A stretch of DNA of 64,000 nt from Litoribacillus peritrichatus (GTDB lineage: Bacteria; Pseudomonadota; Gammaproteobacteria; Pseudomonadales; Litoribrevibacteraceae): contig NZ_BAABBN010000002.1 of assembly GCF_039537985.1 (NCBI RefSeq), positions 91,411 to 155,410 on the forward strand, given 5' to 3'. The notes below the pieces were generated by a model, which saw only the letters and a program-made list of their open reading frames with translations, had not been told where the DNA came from and made no database searches. The first letter of the stretch is position 1. Every line of letters begins with the position of its first letter. The position numbers and the translations under genes were made by a program. Of this stretch, positions 1 through 9,004 are shown one piece after another.

Positions 1-1
1 A

Positions 2-1042
2 GCCGAAGATAAATCGGATGAAGCTGAAGAAAAGGTTAAAGTTCAATCAGTTGGCGCCGATAGCAATAAAGACGGCTCGAATCACCAAAGCCAGGCTTTG
101 GCCGACGAGGGTAAAACACTTTCAACCAGTTCAAGCATTTACGCCGGGCCTGCGGTCAGAAAGTTGGCCAGAGAGTTTGGTGTTTCGTTGAAGGATGTTC
201 TCCAGTTAATTGGCGCGTCCGGCCCGAAAGGCCGAGTATTACAAGAAGATATACAGGGTTATGTGAAAAAGCGTTTGGGTGAATCGAACGACACGCAACC
301 TTCCGGAGCGGGCATAGAGCCTATTCCAGCGGTGGATTTCAGCCGATTTGGTTCGGTAAGACGAGAAGCACTGTCCCGAATTCAAAAGATCAGTGCTCAG
401 CATTTACACCGTTGCTGGCTGAACGTTCCTCACGTTACGCAATTTGATGAAATTGATATTACTGAACTGGAAAGCTTCAGAAAGAAAGTGAATCAGGATG
501 GGATCTACGACGTAAAACTTACGTTGGTTCCTTTTTTGGTCAAAGCCGTGCAAAAAGTGCTTTCTGAAATGCCGCGCTTCAATGCCTCACTGGCGCCTGA
601 AGGCGATGAAATAATAATTAAAGAGTACTATCACATTGGTGTTGCAGTGGATACAAATCAAGGTCTGATGGTGCCTGTCGTTAAAAATGTGGATACAAAA
701 AGTATCTTGAACATTGCCAGTGATTGTATGCATTATGCTCAACAGGCGAGAGAAGGAAAGCTTAAACCTGATGCATTGCAGGGAAGTTGTTTTTCAATAT
801 CCAGCTTGGGTGGCATTGGAGGAACGCAGTTTACTCCGATTGTAAATGCACCTGAAGTGGCGATATTAGGGGTGTCTAAAGCGTCGATCAAACCCGTTTG
901 GGCGGACGAGGGATGGCAACCGAGATTAATATTACCAATCGCTTTATCTTATGATCATAGGGTTATTGATGGCGTATTGGCTGCAAAGTTCACAACGAGA
1001 TTAAAGCAAGTATTGGAAGATAGCCGTCATTTGCTTTTATAA
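2..1042 (+). CDS. aceF: Dihydrolipoamide acetyltransferase E2 of pyruvate dehydrogenase, 5'-truncated
   Basis: This is the C-terminal 346 residues of the E2 core of pyruvate dehydrogenase, which transfers acetyl groups from lipoamide to CoA. The frame is open to the left window edge, so the lipoyl domains lie outside; a TTG at 98 is not the start. Visible in order are an acidic/Lys-rich linker, an E3/E1-binding domain (YAGPAVRKLAREFGV through GRVLQEDIQGYV), and the catalytic domain with HRCWLNVPHVTQFDEIDI and the terminal active-site motif SYDHRVIDG. The motif order and the lack of a 2-oxoglutarate-type sequence favour aceF over sucB. An MCP gene follows after 28 bp, without an obvious terminator. 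Confidence 0.93.
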   Translation, partial: AEDKSDEAEEKVKVQSVGADSNKDGSNHQSQALADEGKTLSTSSSIYAGPAVRKLAREFGVSLKDVLQLIGASGPKGRVLQEDIQGYVKKRLGESNDTQPSGAGIEPIPAVDFSRFGSVRREALSRIQKISAQHLHRCWLNVPHVTQFDEIDITELESFRKKVNQDGIYDVKLTLVPFLVKAVQKVLSEMPRFNASLAPEGDEIIIKEYYHIGVAVDTNQGLMVPVVKNVDTKSILNIASDCMHYAQQAREGKLKPDALQGSCFSISSLGGIGGTQFTPIVNAPEVAILGVSKASIKPVWADEGWQPRLILPIALSYDHRVIDGVLAAKFTTRLKQVLEDSRHLLL

Positions 1043-1070
1043 GGTTTCCTGTTAAGAAGTTGGTGTATAT

Positions 1071-3104
1071 ATGAAGCTGATAATTCGTCCTTTCGTCAAG
1101 TTGATGAATCAACTGAATTACGCGTACAAATTCAGTTTGATCAACGTGATGTTCCTGCTCCCATTGTTGGCTTTAAGTTACGGTTTGGTTGAAGAGCTTC
1201 AGTCTGATATTGAAATCACCGAAAGTCAGATTGAGGGTGTTGAAATCGTCAAAGACACCTTGTTAGCCCTTCAGTTTGCTGCCGAGTACCGGGATTTAAA
1301 AGCTACTTATATCTACAAAGGCAATGAAGAAATGCGCAGCCGCATTGCCCAGTCTGAAGGGAATGTGGAAGAAGCCTTGGCCAAACTGGCGGGTTGGAAA
1401 CCCAAGTGGGACAAAGAAGATCGGTTGACGGCGCAAATGACATTGGCGTTTGAAAGCTGGGAAAAGCTTAAAACCGACAATGTTCGTGACTATTACGTGG
1501 ATGAGCAGGTAAAGCGTTACCAGGACTTACTGAAACCGCTTATCCGCATGTTAAAAACCACCACACGGGCCTCGGGCCTGGCTCAGGCGCACGATGGGGC
1601 CATCTTAAGTTTGCAAGAGTTGTTGGTTCGGCTGTATCCGGAATTCTCGCCTTTGGTCGCTAAGTTACGAGCTACGGGGATGGTGGCTTTTAATGCCGGC
1701 TTTATGGATTCCGGTACATCTGATTCTTTGAATGACGCTTACGATGGCTTTATTGATTCCCTGGCGCGTTTTGAGAAAGACATGAATGAGCTGATGGAAG
1801 AAGACCCAAGGTTGATGCGTGCACTTGAAGAGCCTGTCAGCGGTTTAGTGGGCAGAATGAATGACATGATGGCGTATTTGGACGATAACCTGATTTCGGC
1901 TATTCAGCTTGAGTCTACTTGGGATAAGTATTACGTCGACAGTTCTGATTACGTTAATGAGTTGTTTAATATTATGGGAGTGACGGTTACTCCGCTCATG
2001 ACCCGGATTCTTGAAAATCGCCTTGAAGAGCAGAGTTCGACCCTTCGAATCTTTTTGATTTCAATTACGGTGTTGTTGGTCATTATTCTGTTAATGTTCT
2101 TGGGTTTTTATGTGTCTGTGAATGACACCATTGCCAGCTTCCGGAATTCCGCTAAAAAAGTTTCTAACGGTGATATGAAAGTTCGAATGAGCTTGCACAC
2201 TCGCGATGAGATGGGTGAATTAACCACTGAATTTAATACCATGGTTCAGCGTATTCACGACCTGATTCAGGCAGTCAGTATGACTGCAGTGGAGGTGGAC
2301 ACGCAGTCCAGTAAACTTGAATCGATTTCTTCCAAAAGCCGAGACTCAGTAGATCGCCAGATGCAGGAAACTGAACAGGTTACTGTGGCTGTGAATGAAA
2401 TGACGGCCCAGGTTCAGCAGGTGGAAGAGAATGCAACACATGCTACGCGAGAAGCTGAGAAGGCGAAACAAGAAGCCTCAGTGGGGACACAACAGGTAGA
2501 CGCTGCGCTCAAGAATATCGATGTGTTAGCGTCGGAAATAGAAAATTCGGTGTCAGTGATTAATCGAGTCGCAAAAGACAGTGCCAATATTTCTCAGGTT
2601 CTGGACGTGATTAAAGGCATTGCCGAACAGACTAACTTATTGGCATTGAATGCTGCTATCGAAGCTGCTCGTGCGGGTGAGCAGGGCCGTGGATTTGCGG
2701 TGGTGGCAGATGAAGTTCGTACACTGGCTCAAAGAACACAGTCTTCTACGGAAGAAATTGAAGAAATGATTTCGCGTTTACAGTCGGGTGTGAAAGACGC
2801 CGTTAAGGCGATGGAGGTCAGTCACGATCGAGCCTCTCAAACGGTTGATGAGTCAGGTAAAGTAGGCGAAGTATTGGCTAACATCAGTGCCTTGATTGAA
2901 TCCATTACCGCGATGAACCAGCAAATAGCGTTGGCTTGCAGCGAACAAACCAATGTGGTGGTGGAGATTGATCGGAACATTAACTCTATTTCAGATTTGA
3001 GCCAACAGACATCGGGAGATGCTGAAAGTACGGCCAGAGCCAGTGGGGAAATGGCTCAATTAACGCATTCGTTGCAAGAGCTGATCAGTGCTTTTAAAGT
3101 CTGA
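1071..3104 (+). CDS. Methyl-accepting chemotaxis protein
   Basis: A 677-residue transmembrane chemoreceptor that should signal to CheA/CheW. A membrane segment lies near residues 20-40, followed by a periplasmic helical ligand-binding region (about 41-325), a second membrane segment (about 325-350), a HAMP domain (about 351-400) and the methyl-accepting coiled coil. The signalling hairpin tip is clear around residues 517-560 (IAEQTNLLALNAAIEAARAG, then GRGFAVVADEVRTLAQRT). The long all-helical periplasmic part looks like a HBM/4HB-type sensor rather than a Cache domain, so the ligand cannot be predicted. There is no C-terminal CheR-docking pentapeptide. Transcription ends at the hairpin at 3126-3156. 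Confidence 0.93.
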   Translation: MKLIIRPFVKLMNQLNYAYKFSLINVMFLLPLLALSYGLVEELQSDIEITESQIEGVEIVKDTLLALQFAAEYRDLKATYIYKGNEEMRSRIAQSEGNVEEALAKLAGWKPKWDKEDRLTAQMTLAFESWEKLKTDNVRDYYVDEQVKRYQDLLKPLIRMLKTTTRASGLAQAHDGAILSLQELLVRLYPEFSPLVAKLRATGMVAFNAGFMDSGTSDSLNDAYDGFIDSLARFEKDMNELMEEDPRLMRALEEPVSGLVGRMNDMMAYLDDNLISAIQLESTWDKYYVDSSDYVNELFNIMGVTVTPLMTRILENRLEEQSSTLRIFLISITVLLVIILLMFLGFYVSVNDTIASFRNSAKKVSNGDMKVRMSLHTRDEMGELTTEFNTMVQRIHDLIQAVSMTAVEVDTQSSKLESISSKSRDSVDRQMQETEQVTVAVNEMTAQVQQVEENATHATREAEKAKQEASVGTQQVDAALKNIDVLASEIENSVSVINRVAKDSANISQVLDVIKGIAEQTNLLALNAAIEAARAGEQGRGFAVVADEVRTLAQRTQSSTEEIEEMISRLQSGVKDAVKAMEVSHDRASQTVDESGKVGEVLANISALIESITAMNQQIALACSEQTNVVVEIDRNINSISDLSQQTSGDAESTARASGEMAQLTHSLQELISAFKV

Positions 3105-3125
3105 AAAAACTAATGCGAGTATCTT

Positions 3126-3156
3126 AAAAAAACGCCAGATAATCTGGCGTTTTTTT
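3126..3156. terminator. Bidirectional intrinsic terminator between MCP gene and pilD
   Basis: The inverted repeat ACGCCAGA (3132-3139) / TCTGGCGT (3143-3150) has a 3-nt loop, an A-run on the left and a T-run on the right. It can therefore serve the convergent MCP (+) and pilD (-) genes. Confidence 0.9.
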
Positions 3157-3182
3157 ATGCTCGGCTATTCAATGAGTTGAAT

Positions 3183-4031
3183 TTAAAGCGTCGATAAATA
3201 CCAGTGATTTACCTCTGCTCCGTAAAGAAACGCAATGACGCCGGCAATGGCCAAACTTGGGCCAAATGGGAAAGGCCGACTCTCACCTGATTTGAACATT
3301 TGACTCAGCCCAAAAACAAGTCCGATCACCGAAGATATGATCAATATTTGTGGAAGCATCATCCAGCCACACCAAGCGCCAAGTGCGGCTAATAACTTGA
3401 AATCGCCGTAACCCATGCCTTCTTTGCCTGTGGTGAGTTTAAATAGCCAAAAAATCGACCATAGGATCAGATAACCAAAAACTGCACCAAAAAGTGCACT
3501 GGTGAGATCGGTATAGAGGTTCATTGAATTTGCAATTAAGCCAAGCCATAACAAGGGCAAGGTAATGTTATCGGGTAATAATTGCTCATCCAGGTCAATG
3601 AAAAACAGAGCGATCAACAGCCAGATGAATACCATGGCCATTGCCCCGGCAAGTGTGGGCTGGAAATGGTAAATCATGACCCCTGAAAGAAGACCTGTTA
3701 ATGCTTCAATGGATGGATATCGCAGCGATATGTGCGCTTTACAGTTGCTGCACTTACCTCTTAAAAAGAGGTAGCTGATTACTGGAATATTCTCCCAAGG
3801 GCGAATTTTATGCTGGCACTTGGGGCAGGTTGATGCTGGTGTCACTAGGTTAAAGCTCTCTTGCTCTAACTTCTCTTTGTCTAGCTCAAGAAAATCGTGG
3901 CACTCTTCTTTCCATTGACGCTTTAACATCACCGGCACCCGGTAAATCACGACGTTTAAAAAGCTTCCTACTAATAAACCTAAGATCACAGAAAAGGCGA
4001 GCAGTTGCTCGCCTGAATAATTTAATTCCAT
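3183..4031 (-). CDS. pilD: Prepilin leader peptidase / N-methyltransferase PilD
   Basis: Bifunctional inner-membrane aspartic protease that cleaves type IV prepilins after the leader Gly and N-methylates the new N-terminus. The 282-residue sequence carries the cytoplasmic zinc-binding tetracysteine (C69-x2-C72 and C94-x2-C97), several membrane helices, and both catalytic aspartate motifs (FFIDLDEQLLPD near 143-154 and GMGYGDF ending at D210). It is the last gene of the pilB-pilC-pilD run, 11 bp after pilC. The coaE and yacG genes that follow pilD in many relatives are absent; a terminator comes directly after. Confidence 0.96.
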   Translation of the reverse strand: MELNYSGEQLLAFSVILGLLVGSFLNVVIYRVPVMLKRQWKEECHDFLELDKEKLEQESFNLVTPASTCPKCQHKIRPWENIPVISYLFLRGKCSNCKAHISLRYPSIEALTGLLSGVMIYHFQPTLAGAMAMVFIWLLIALFFIDLDEQLLPDNITLPLLWLGLIANSMNLYTDLTSALFGAVFGYLILWSIFWLFKLTTGKEGMGYGDFKLLAALGAWCGWMMLPQILIISSVIGLVFGLSQMFKSGESRPFPFGPSLAIAGVIAFLYGAEVNHWYLSTL

Positions 4032-4042
4032 AAGTTACCTTA

Positions 4043-5266
4043 TTAGCCGATTGTCTTTCCGAGCTGGAAGATAGGTAGATACATAGCGATAATCAAGCCA
4101 CCAACGAGAACCCCTAGAACAGACATAATGATCGGCTCCATAAGGCTGGTTAGGCCGTCAACGGCATTATCTACCTCGGCTTCGAAGTGAGTCGCTACTT
4201 TATCCAGCATTTCATCTAGAGCTCCAGATTCTTCACCAATAGCGACCATTTGAAGGCACATGGGTGGGAAAAGACCTGACTGTTTCATTGAGTGGTTAAG
4301 TTGGGTGCCGGAGGAAACGTCTTCTTTGATTTTGTTAATCGCATTTGTAAAGACCACATTACCTGCAGCGCCAGACACAGAGTCAAGTGCTTCAACGAGT
4401 GGGACACCTGCGGCAAATGTGGTTGATAATGTTCTGCAGTATCGTGCAACGGATGAATCGTAAGTGATTTTTCCAACAACCGGAGCTTTAAGTAATATTC
4501 TATCAAGCTGGTTTCGGGCTTTTTCTGATCGTTTTAGAACTTGGGAAAAGGAATACCCGATAGCAATGATGCTTATAAGAATAATAAACCACCAGGCCTG
4601 CATGAATTCAGATAAATTGATGACCATTTGTGTAAACGCTGGTAGCTCAGCTCCAAACCCAGCAAAAACAGACTCAAATTGAGGTACAACTTTAATAAGA
4701 AGGATGCCTGTTACAACAGCAGCAATAACCAATACGGCAATAGGGTAGTTGAGTGCTTTTTTTAGCTTGGCTTTTAAAGCTTCTGTCTTTTCTTTGTAGG
4801 TTGCAATTCGGTCGAGCATGGTTTCTAGAGCACCGGACTGCTCTCCTGACTCAACTAAGCTGCAGAATAAGTCATCAAAATATAAGGGGTGTTGTTTGAT
4901 TGCATACGCAAAACTACTACCGCCTTCTACTTCAGTTTTTATTTTCAGGACTAGTTCTTTCATGGACTCGTTAGCAAGTCCCTCGGAAACAATATCAAAT
5001 GATTGAACAAGTGGAACCCCTGCTTTCATCATGACTGCCAGTTGCCTGGTGAAGATGGATATGTCCATTGGTTTAATGGACTTCCCTTTGCCTCCAAGTA
5101 AAGACTTTCTTTCTTGAACTACTTTAGTTGGGCTAATACCTTGAGAGCGCAATTGAGTTTTAACCAGAGCACTTGAGAGTGCGGACATATCTCCTTTTTT
5201 GATTTTGCCGGACCGGTCTTTTCCTTCCCAAATGAATTTTTTCTTTTCTTGCTGCTTCTGAGCCAT
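4043..5266 (-). CDS. pilC: Type IV pilus inner-membrane platform protein PilC
   Basis: Polytopic platform protein (407 aa) linking the PilB/PilT motors to pilin polymerisation. Two T2SSF-type repeats are visible (roughly residues 70-195 and 275-398), each ending in a hydrophobic helix, with another membrane segment between them (about 224-245). The repeat signature FTRQLAVMMKAGVPLVQ and the second-repeat equivalent YCRTLSTTFAAGVPLVEA are typical. It lies 42 bp downstream of pilB and 11 bp upstream of pilD, so the three genes are probably co-transcribed. Confidence 0.96.
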   Translation of the reverse strand: MAQKQQEKKKFIWEGKDRSGKIKKGDMSALSSALVKTQLRSQGISPTKVVQERKSLLGGKGKSIKPMDISIFTRQLAVMMKAGVPLVQSFDIVSEGLANESMKELVLKIKTEVEGGSSFAYAIKQHPLYFDDLFCSLVESGEQSGALETMLDRIATYKEKTEALKAKLKKALNYPIAVLVIAAVVTGILLIKVVPQFESVFAGFGAELPAFTQMVINLSEFMQAWWFIILISIIAIGYSFSQVLKRSEKARNQLDRILLKAPVVGKITYDSSVARYCRTLSTTFAAGVPLVEALDSVSGAAGNVVFTNAINKIKEDVSSGTQLNHSMKQSGLFPPMCLQMVAIGEESGALDEMLDKVATHFEAEVDNAVDGLTSLMEPIIMSVLGVLVGGLIIAMYLPIFQLGKTIG

Positions 5267-5308
5267 ATTGGATCTCTTTTAACCGAATATAACGATTAAT
5301 GGTAATAA

Positions 5309-7018
5309 TTAATGTGATGAAGTTACTCGATTGGCTTCTTCAAGGCTGGTGACTCCCTGCATGACTTTCTTTAGACTTGATCGCCTCAAGTCATCAAAAC
5401 CTTCTCTTTTACAAGCTTCTGCAATTTCTATGGAGTTACCGCCTTCCATAATGATTTTTGAAATAGGTGAAGTGATTTTTACGACTTCATAGATGCCAAC
5501 TCTTCCTTTGTATCCTTTGTTGCAGCTATCGCAGCCTACAGGGCGATAAATATCAAATGGTTGAGATAAGTCATTTTCAGTGAAGCCTTCTGCGAGCAAT
5601 GTTTCTTTAGGCACTTCAATGATTGCTTTACAGTTTGAGCAAAGTCGTCGACCCAGTCTTTGTGCAATGATTAGATTGACTGATGTTGCCAGGTTGAATG
5701 CTGGCACCCCCATGTTAATCATGCGCGTTAGTGTCTCAGGTGCGCTGTTAGTATGCAGGGTAGACATTACCATGTGACCCGTTTGCGCCGCTTTGATGGA
5801 TATTTCTGCCGTTTCCAGATCTCGGATTTCACCAACCATGATGATGTCGGGATCTTGTCTCAGGAACGAACGCAAAGCTTCGGCAAAAGTTAATCCAACC
5901 TTGTTATTTACATTACACTGGTTAATCCCTTCCAAATTAATCTCTACAGGGTCTTCAGCGGTTGAAATATTTCTTTCTGGAGTGTTTAAAATATTTAAAC
6001 CAGTGTAGAGGGAAACTGTTTTTCCAGAGCCAGTAGGGCCAGTTACCAGAATCATTCCTTGAGGCTGTTCTAATGCAGACATATACATGTCTTTTTGTTC
6101 TTCTTCGTAGCCAAGAGCATCGATGCCCATTTGGGCGGAGCTTGCGTCTAAAATTCGTAGAACCAGCTTTTCTCCGAATAAACAAGGTAGTGTATTTACC
6201 CGAAAATCAATGGACTTGGTTTTTGAAATTTTTAACTTGATACGCCCATCCTGTGGTACACGCCTTTCAGCAATATCCATTTTGGACATAACTTTTAATC
6301 GTGCGGATATTTTAGCTGCTATTTGATTCGGTGGCGAAGAAACTTCATGAAGCACCCCGTCGGTTCTGAACCGAACTCGATAACGCTTTTCGTAGGGTTC
6401 AAAGTGTAAATCAGACGCTCCTGTTTTGATTGCAGTTAACAACATTTTATTAATGTATTTCACGACGGGTGCATCATCGGCTTCAGACTGTGTTACATCT
6501 TGTTCTTCTTCGTCTTCAGCAATCTCTAAGTCGCCAAATTCTTCGTCATCATCGCCAATAGAAAAGCTGGTAGTGTCTGTAGCGTTTAAAAAATTTTCAA
6601 TCGCTTTTTTGAGAGACTCTGGTTCGACTAAAATTGGATCAATGTTTAATCCTGAGCTGAATTTTATTTCATCAATAGAGTGTATGTTGGTCGGGTCAGA
6701 TACACCGACAAACAGTGTTTTTCCTCGCTTCATTAAGGGAAGAATTAAGTTCTTTTGAATGAGTTCAGGTTTAATGATGTCTTTTGGAATGTGCTCAGGG
6801 TTATAAGCTGAAAAGTCCATGATGGGTAAGCCAAATTCTTCACCTGCTGCAACAGTAATGTCATTCGACTTTGCAAGCTTATTTTGGCAAAGGTAGCTGA
6901 TTAACGAAACTCCTTGACTTGTTGCTGATTTGCTGGCTTCTATGGCTATTTCTTCTGAAATTATACCATCATCAGCGAGTCGTCTAGCTAAGCCTGACAG
7001 CCTTGTTTCGTTATTCAT
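5309..7018 (-). CDS. pilB: Type IV pilus extension ATPase PilB
   Basis: Hexameric motor ATPase that drives pilus extension. The 569-residue protein has the N-terminal MshEN/T2SSE-N region, Walker A GPTGSGKT (about residues 325-332), the Walker B/Asp-box stretch DPDIIMVGEIRD, the His box and a C-terminal zinc tetracysteine (CSNCK and CDSCNKGYKGRVGIYEV). A longer reading from a TTG at 7030 is possible, but the ATG at 7018 has a GGGG Shine-Dalgarno and is preferred. The acidic stretch DDDEEFGDLEIAEDEEEQD sits in the linker before the ATPase core. The gene follows the two pilin genes, separated by about 106 bp. Confidence 0.96.
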   Translation of the reverse strand: MNNETRLSGLARRLADDGIISEEIAIEASKSATSQGVSLISYLCQNKLAKSNDITVAAGEEFGLPIMDFSAYNPEHIPKDIIKPELIQKNLILPLMKRGKTLFVGVSDPTNIHSIDEIKFSSGLNIDPILVEPESLKKAIENFLNATDTTSFSIGDDDEEFGDLEIAEDEEEQDVTQSEADDAPVVKYINKMLLTAIKTGASDLHFEPYEKRYRVRFRTDGVLHEVSSPPNQIAAKISARLKVMSKMDIAERRVPQDGRIKLKISKTKSIDFRVNTLPCLFGEKLVLRILDASSAQMGIDALGYEEEQKDMYMSALEQPQGMILVTGPTGSGKTVSLYTGLNILNTPERNISTAEDPVEINLEGINQCNVNNKVGLTFAEALRSFLRQDPDIIMVGEIRDLETAEISIKAAQTGHMVMSTLHTNSAPETLTRMINMGVPAFNLATSVNLIIAQRLGRRLCSNCKAIIEVPKETLLAEGFTENDLSQPFDIYRPVGCDSCNKGYKGRVGIYEVVKITSPISKIIMEGGNSIEIAEACKREGFDDLRRSSLKKVMQGVTSLEEANRVTSSH

Positions 7019-7124
7019 TTTGATCCCCAATATAAATTTGCTATTAGGAATTTATAGCACAAGAATAGACGTTAAGTCAGTGTAATACTTGTCAATTTTA
7101 TGACTTAGGTATTAGTTTCAGAAA

Positions 7125-7508
7125 TTAGTTCTTTTCGTAGGTTTCGACAACACTGGTATCTGAAGCAAGCGTTACTGTGATTTTATAACAGTCAGTGATA
7201 TTTCCACCAGAACAGGCTGCTACCGTATAAGTGTAGGCACCGGCATTATTGCCTTCAGGCTTGAAGCCCAGAGTAGTTTCAAGTGGACCACCGCTACCGC
7301 CAGTCATAGTACCTGCTACATAAGTGTTATTATTTAAATAATAAGCTTCTTCAAATAACTTAAGTGTTTCTAAGTTATTTGAAGCGACTTTTGTTTGACC
7401 TGAACGAACATAGCTGTTGTAAGCGGGGAGTGCGACAGAAACAAGAATTCCGATAATAGCAACAGTAACCATCAGCTCAATCAGGGTAAACCCTTTTGTT
7501 TTTATCAT
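7125..7508 (-). CDS. Type IV pilin (minor or alternative), PilE/PilA family, with a cysteine pair
   Basis: A 127-residue prepilin: leader MIKTKG, cleavage before FTLIELMVTVAIIGIL, with Glu at mature position 5. The C-terminal region carries two cysteines seven residues apart (CSGGNITDCYK), enough for a small D-loop. The ATG at 7508 is spaced 7 nt from a GAGG Shine-Dalgarno; the GTG at 7514 is too close. It follows the larger pilin gene, with a strong hairpin between them (7542-7567). It may be a second major-type subunit or a low-abundance one expressed by read-through. Family membership is certain; the division of labour is inference. Confidence 0.9.
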   Translation of the reverse strand: MIKTKGFTLIELMVTVAIIGILVSVALPAYNSYVRSGQTKVASNNLETLKLFEEAYYLNNNTYVAGTMTGGSGGPLETTLGFKPEGNNAGAYTYTVAACSGGNITDCYKITVTLASDTSVVETYEKN

Positions 7509-7541
7509 GTGCACACCTCAATGTTTTATTCAAGTAAAACG

Positions 7542-7567
7542 CAAGAAACTCCAAACGGAGTTTCTTG
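7542..7567 (-). terminator. Hairpin between the two pilin genes (partial terminator or stabiliser)
   Basis: CAAGAAACTCC (7542-7552) and GGAGTTTCTTG (7557-7567) form a perfect 11-bp stem with a 4-nt loop. On the minus strand a short, imperfect T-run (CGTTTTAC) follows. This is compatible with attenuation after the first pilin, giving much more upstream-pilin mRNA than downstream-pilin mRNA. Confidence 0.65.
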
Positions 7568-7593
7568 TGAGCCAACTCTTAATTAGCTTACGC

Positions 7594-8016
7594 TTAATTT
7601 ACAGTTGTAAATGTAATTGGTGTCAGTACGTTGCCATCTGCATCGGTTCCAGAGATTGACATAGCTGCACCAAGTGTAGCAAGGCCACCAGTTAGACCAA
7701 CGATACCAACCTGTCCTGTGTCTGCCGCAACTACCGCAGAACCTTTAAATGCATCTAGGGATGGATTCGCTACAGCTTTTTTGTTGCCTTCGTTAAGTGT
7801 AGCAACAATGTTTACGCTTGTTCCACCACCAGCAACTTTAGCGGATTCGTTTTTAACCAAACGCATTGCTACTTCCATGTTGCCTTCTACTGCTTCTAAG
7901 CGAGAAGATGTGATGTAGCCGTTGTATGCTGGGATTGCTACAGCAGCAAGGATGCCGATGATTGCAACAACGATCATTAGTTCGATTAATGTAAAACCTT
8001 TTTGTACTTGTTTCAT
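7594..8016 (-). CDS. pilA: Major type IV pilin PilA, cysteine-free
   Basis: A 140-residue prepilin with leader MKQVQKG and mature start FTLIELMIVVAIIGILAAVA, Glu at position +5. It is called the major pilin because it is first in the cluster and has its own sigma-54-like promoter (8074-8089). The mature protein contains no cysteine at all, so it cannot form the C-terminal disulfide loop usual in group a pilins. The C-terminal half is rich in Gly, Ala, Val and Thr (GIVGLTGGLATLGAAMSISG). Ser/Thr-rich stretches could be glycosylation targets of the neighbouring O-antigen-ligase-like enzyme, but no site can be assigned from sequence. Confidence 0.93.
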   Translation of the reverse strand: MKQVQKGFTLIELMIVVAIIGILAAVAIPAYNGYITSSRLEAVEGNMEVAMRLVKNESAKVAGGGTSVNIVATLNEGNKKAVANPSLDAFKGSAVVAADTGQVGIVGLTGGLATLGAAMSISGTDADGNVLTPITFTTVN

Positions 8017-8073
8017 TCTGATTCCCCTTTGGGTTTGACTAAAAATTAATACCGTTTTGGATGTTGTTGTTTA

Positions 8074-8089
8074 AGCTATACTGGTGCCA
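8074..8089 (-). promoter_or_regulatory. Sigma-54 (RpoN) -24/-12 promoter of pilA
   Basis: The minus strand reads TTGGCACCAGTATAGCTT. TGGCAC, then GG-N10-GC spacing, matches the RpoN consensus TGGCAC-N5-TTGCW closely. The predicted start is about 45-50 nt before the pilA ATG. Pseudomonas-type pilA genes are RpoN/PilR dependent, so the position fits. Confidence 0.8.
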
Positions 8090-8178
8090 ATTTTTATAAA
8101 TCTTATTTTAATCAATGCGTTAGGTTGTTTTTTTGCCGCAGAGTTTCTTTTTGGTATAGATTGTTATGACAAAAAACG

Positions 8179-8922
8179 TCACTTTTGGTTGTTTTTTAGT
8201 TCTATAAAGTCGACTGGTTTTAGGTTTTCATTGAAAACAAGAATTCCTATGGAAAAACTTCCTTTGTATCGAGCAAAAATAAACTTATCTGTAGTCTTTT
8301 GATTCCAAATTTTAATAGCTTCTTTTTCTTGGGGGGTGCCGTTAATGGCTAGGTTGTCAATGTCTATGGGAGCTTGTTGAAAACTGCTCAACAGCTTTAG
8401 TTGTGTGTGCTCTTGAATGCCATGATAAGTAGCGATAATGGACTCTGTATAGGCGTCGTAATCCCCTTCTGGAGGCCTGGTGCTGTAAAGTACTGAGGGG
8501 GTGTTTTGCTTATCTAAGTCAAAGAAAACGTCTGGATTCAGATCTTGTTTTTTCGCATCAATAAGTTTGATGGGGTAAAACGTTTTATTGTGTACTAGGT
8601 AGCTGATACCTATGACTTGTGCGTTATACGCCTGCTTTACACCCCAGCTAAAAGCAATGACCTGAACGATCGCAATGCAGGTTAAATCAAAACAGATGGC
8701 TTTTTTTGATTTTAGAGGAGAAAAGACTAGGAAAGTGAGAAACGGACCGAGAACAATATCAACAAATAAAACAATTTTTAAGGCTTGCCAACCACCTTCT
8801 GCAGCAAAGAATGGGTTAGGGAACCACTGAGTCAACATATAATAGAGCACAATAGAAAATGCTGTTAGGCTCAATAGAGTATGAACGAGTGTTGCTTTAA
8901 ACTTTGCGTTGATATGTTTCAT
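8179..8922 (-). CDS. tfpZ: TfpX/TfpZ-family type IV pilin accessory protein
   Basis: A 247-residue inner-membrane protein with three N-terminal membrane segments (about residues 10-30, 45-67 and 72-94) and a C-terminal extracytoplasmic domain. The pattern WFPNPFFAAEGGWQALKIV, then VDIVLGPFLTFLVF, is characteristic of the pilin accessory proteins found beside pilA in Pseudomonas, Moraxella and relatives. Those proteins are thought to act as pilin-specific chaperones or modulators of assembly. The gene sits upstream of pilA on the same strand, divergent from the O-antigen-ligase-like gene. The exact subfamily (X, Y or Z) is not certain. Composition is visibly more AT-rich than nadC and cca. Confidence 0.8.
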   Translation of the reverse strand: MKHINAKFKATLVHTLLSLTAFSIVLYYMLTQWFPNPFFAAEGGWQALKIVLFVDIVLGPFLTFLVFSPLKSKKAICFDLTCIAIVQVIAFSWGVKQAYNAQVIGISYLVHNKTFYPIKLIDAKKQDLNPDVFFDLDKQNTPSVLYSTRPPEGDYDAYTESIIATYHGIQEHTQLKLLSSFQQAPIDIDNLAINGTPQEKEAIKIWNQKTTDKFIFARYKGSFSIGILVFNENLKPVDFIELKNNQK

Positions 8923-9004
8923 AAAATTTAAAGTCCTTTGTGTTTACTGTTGTAATAGCGGTAAGCTAACTGGATTAAAATAAAGTGATAAATATAGGGT
9001 TTGA

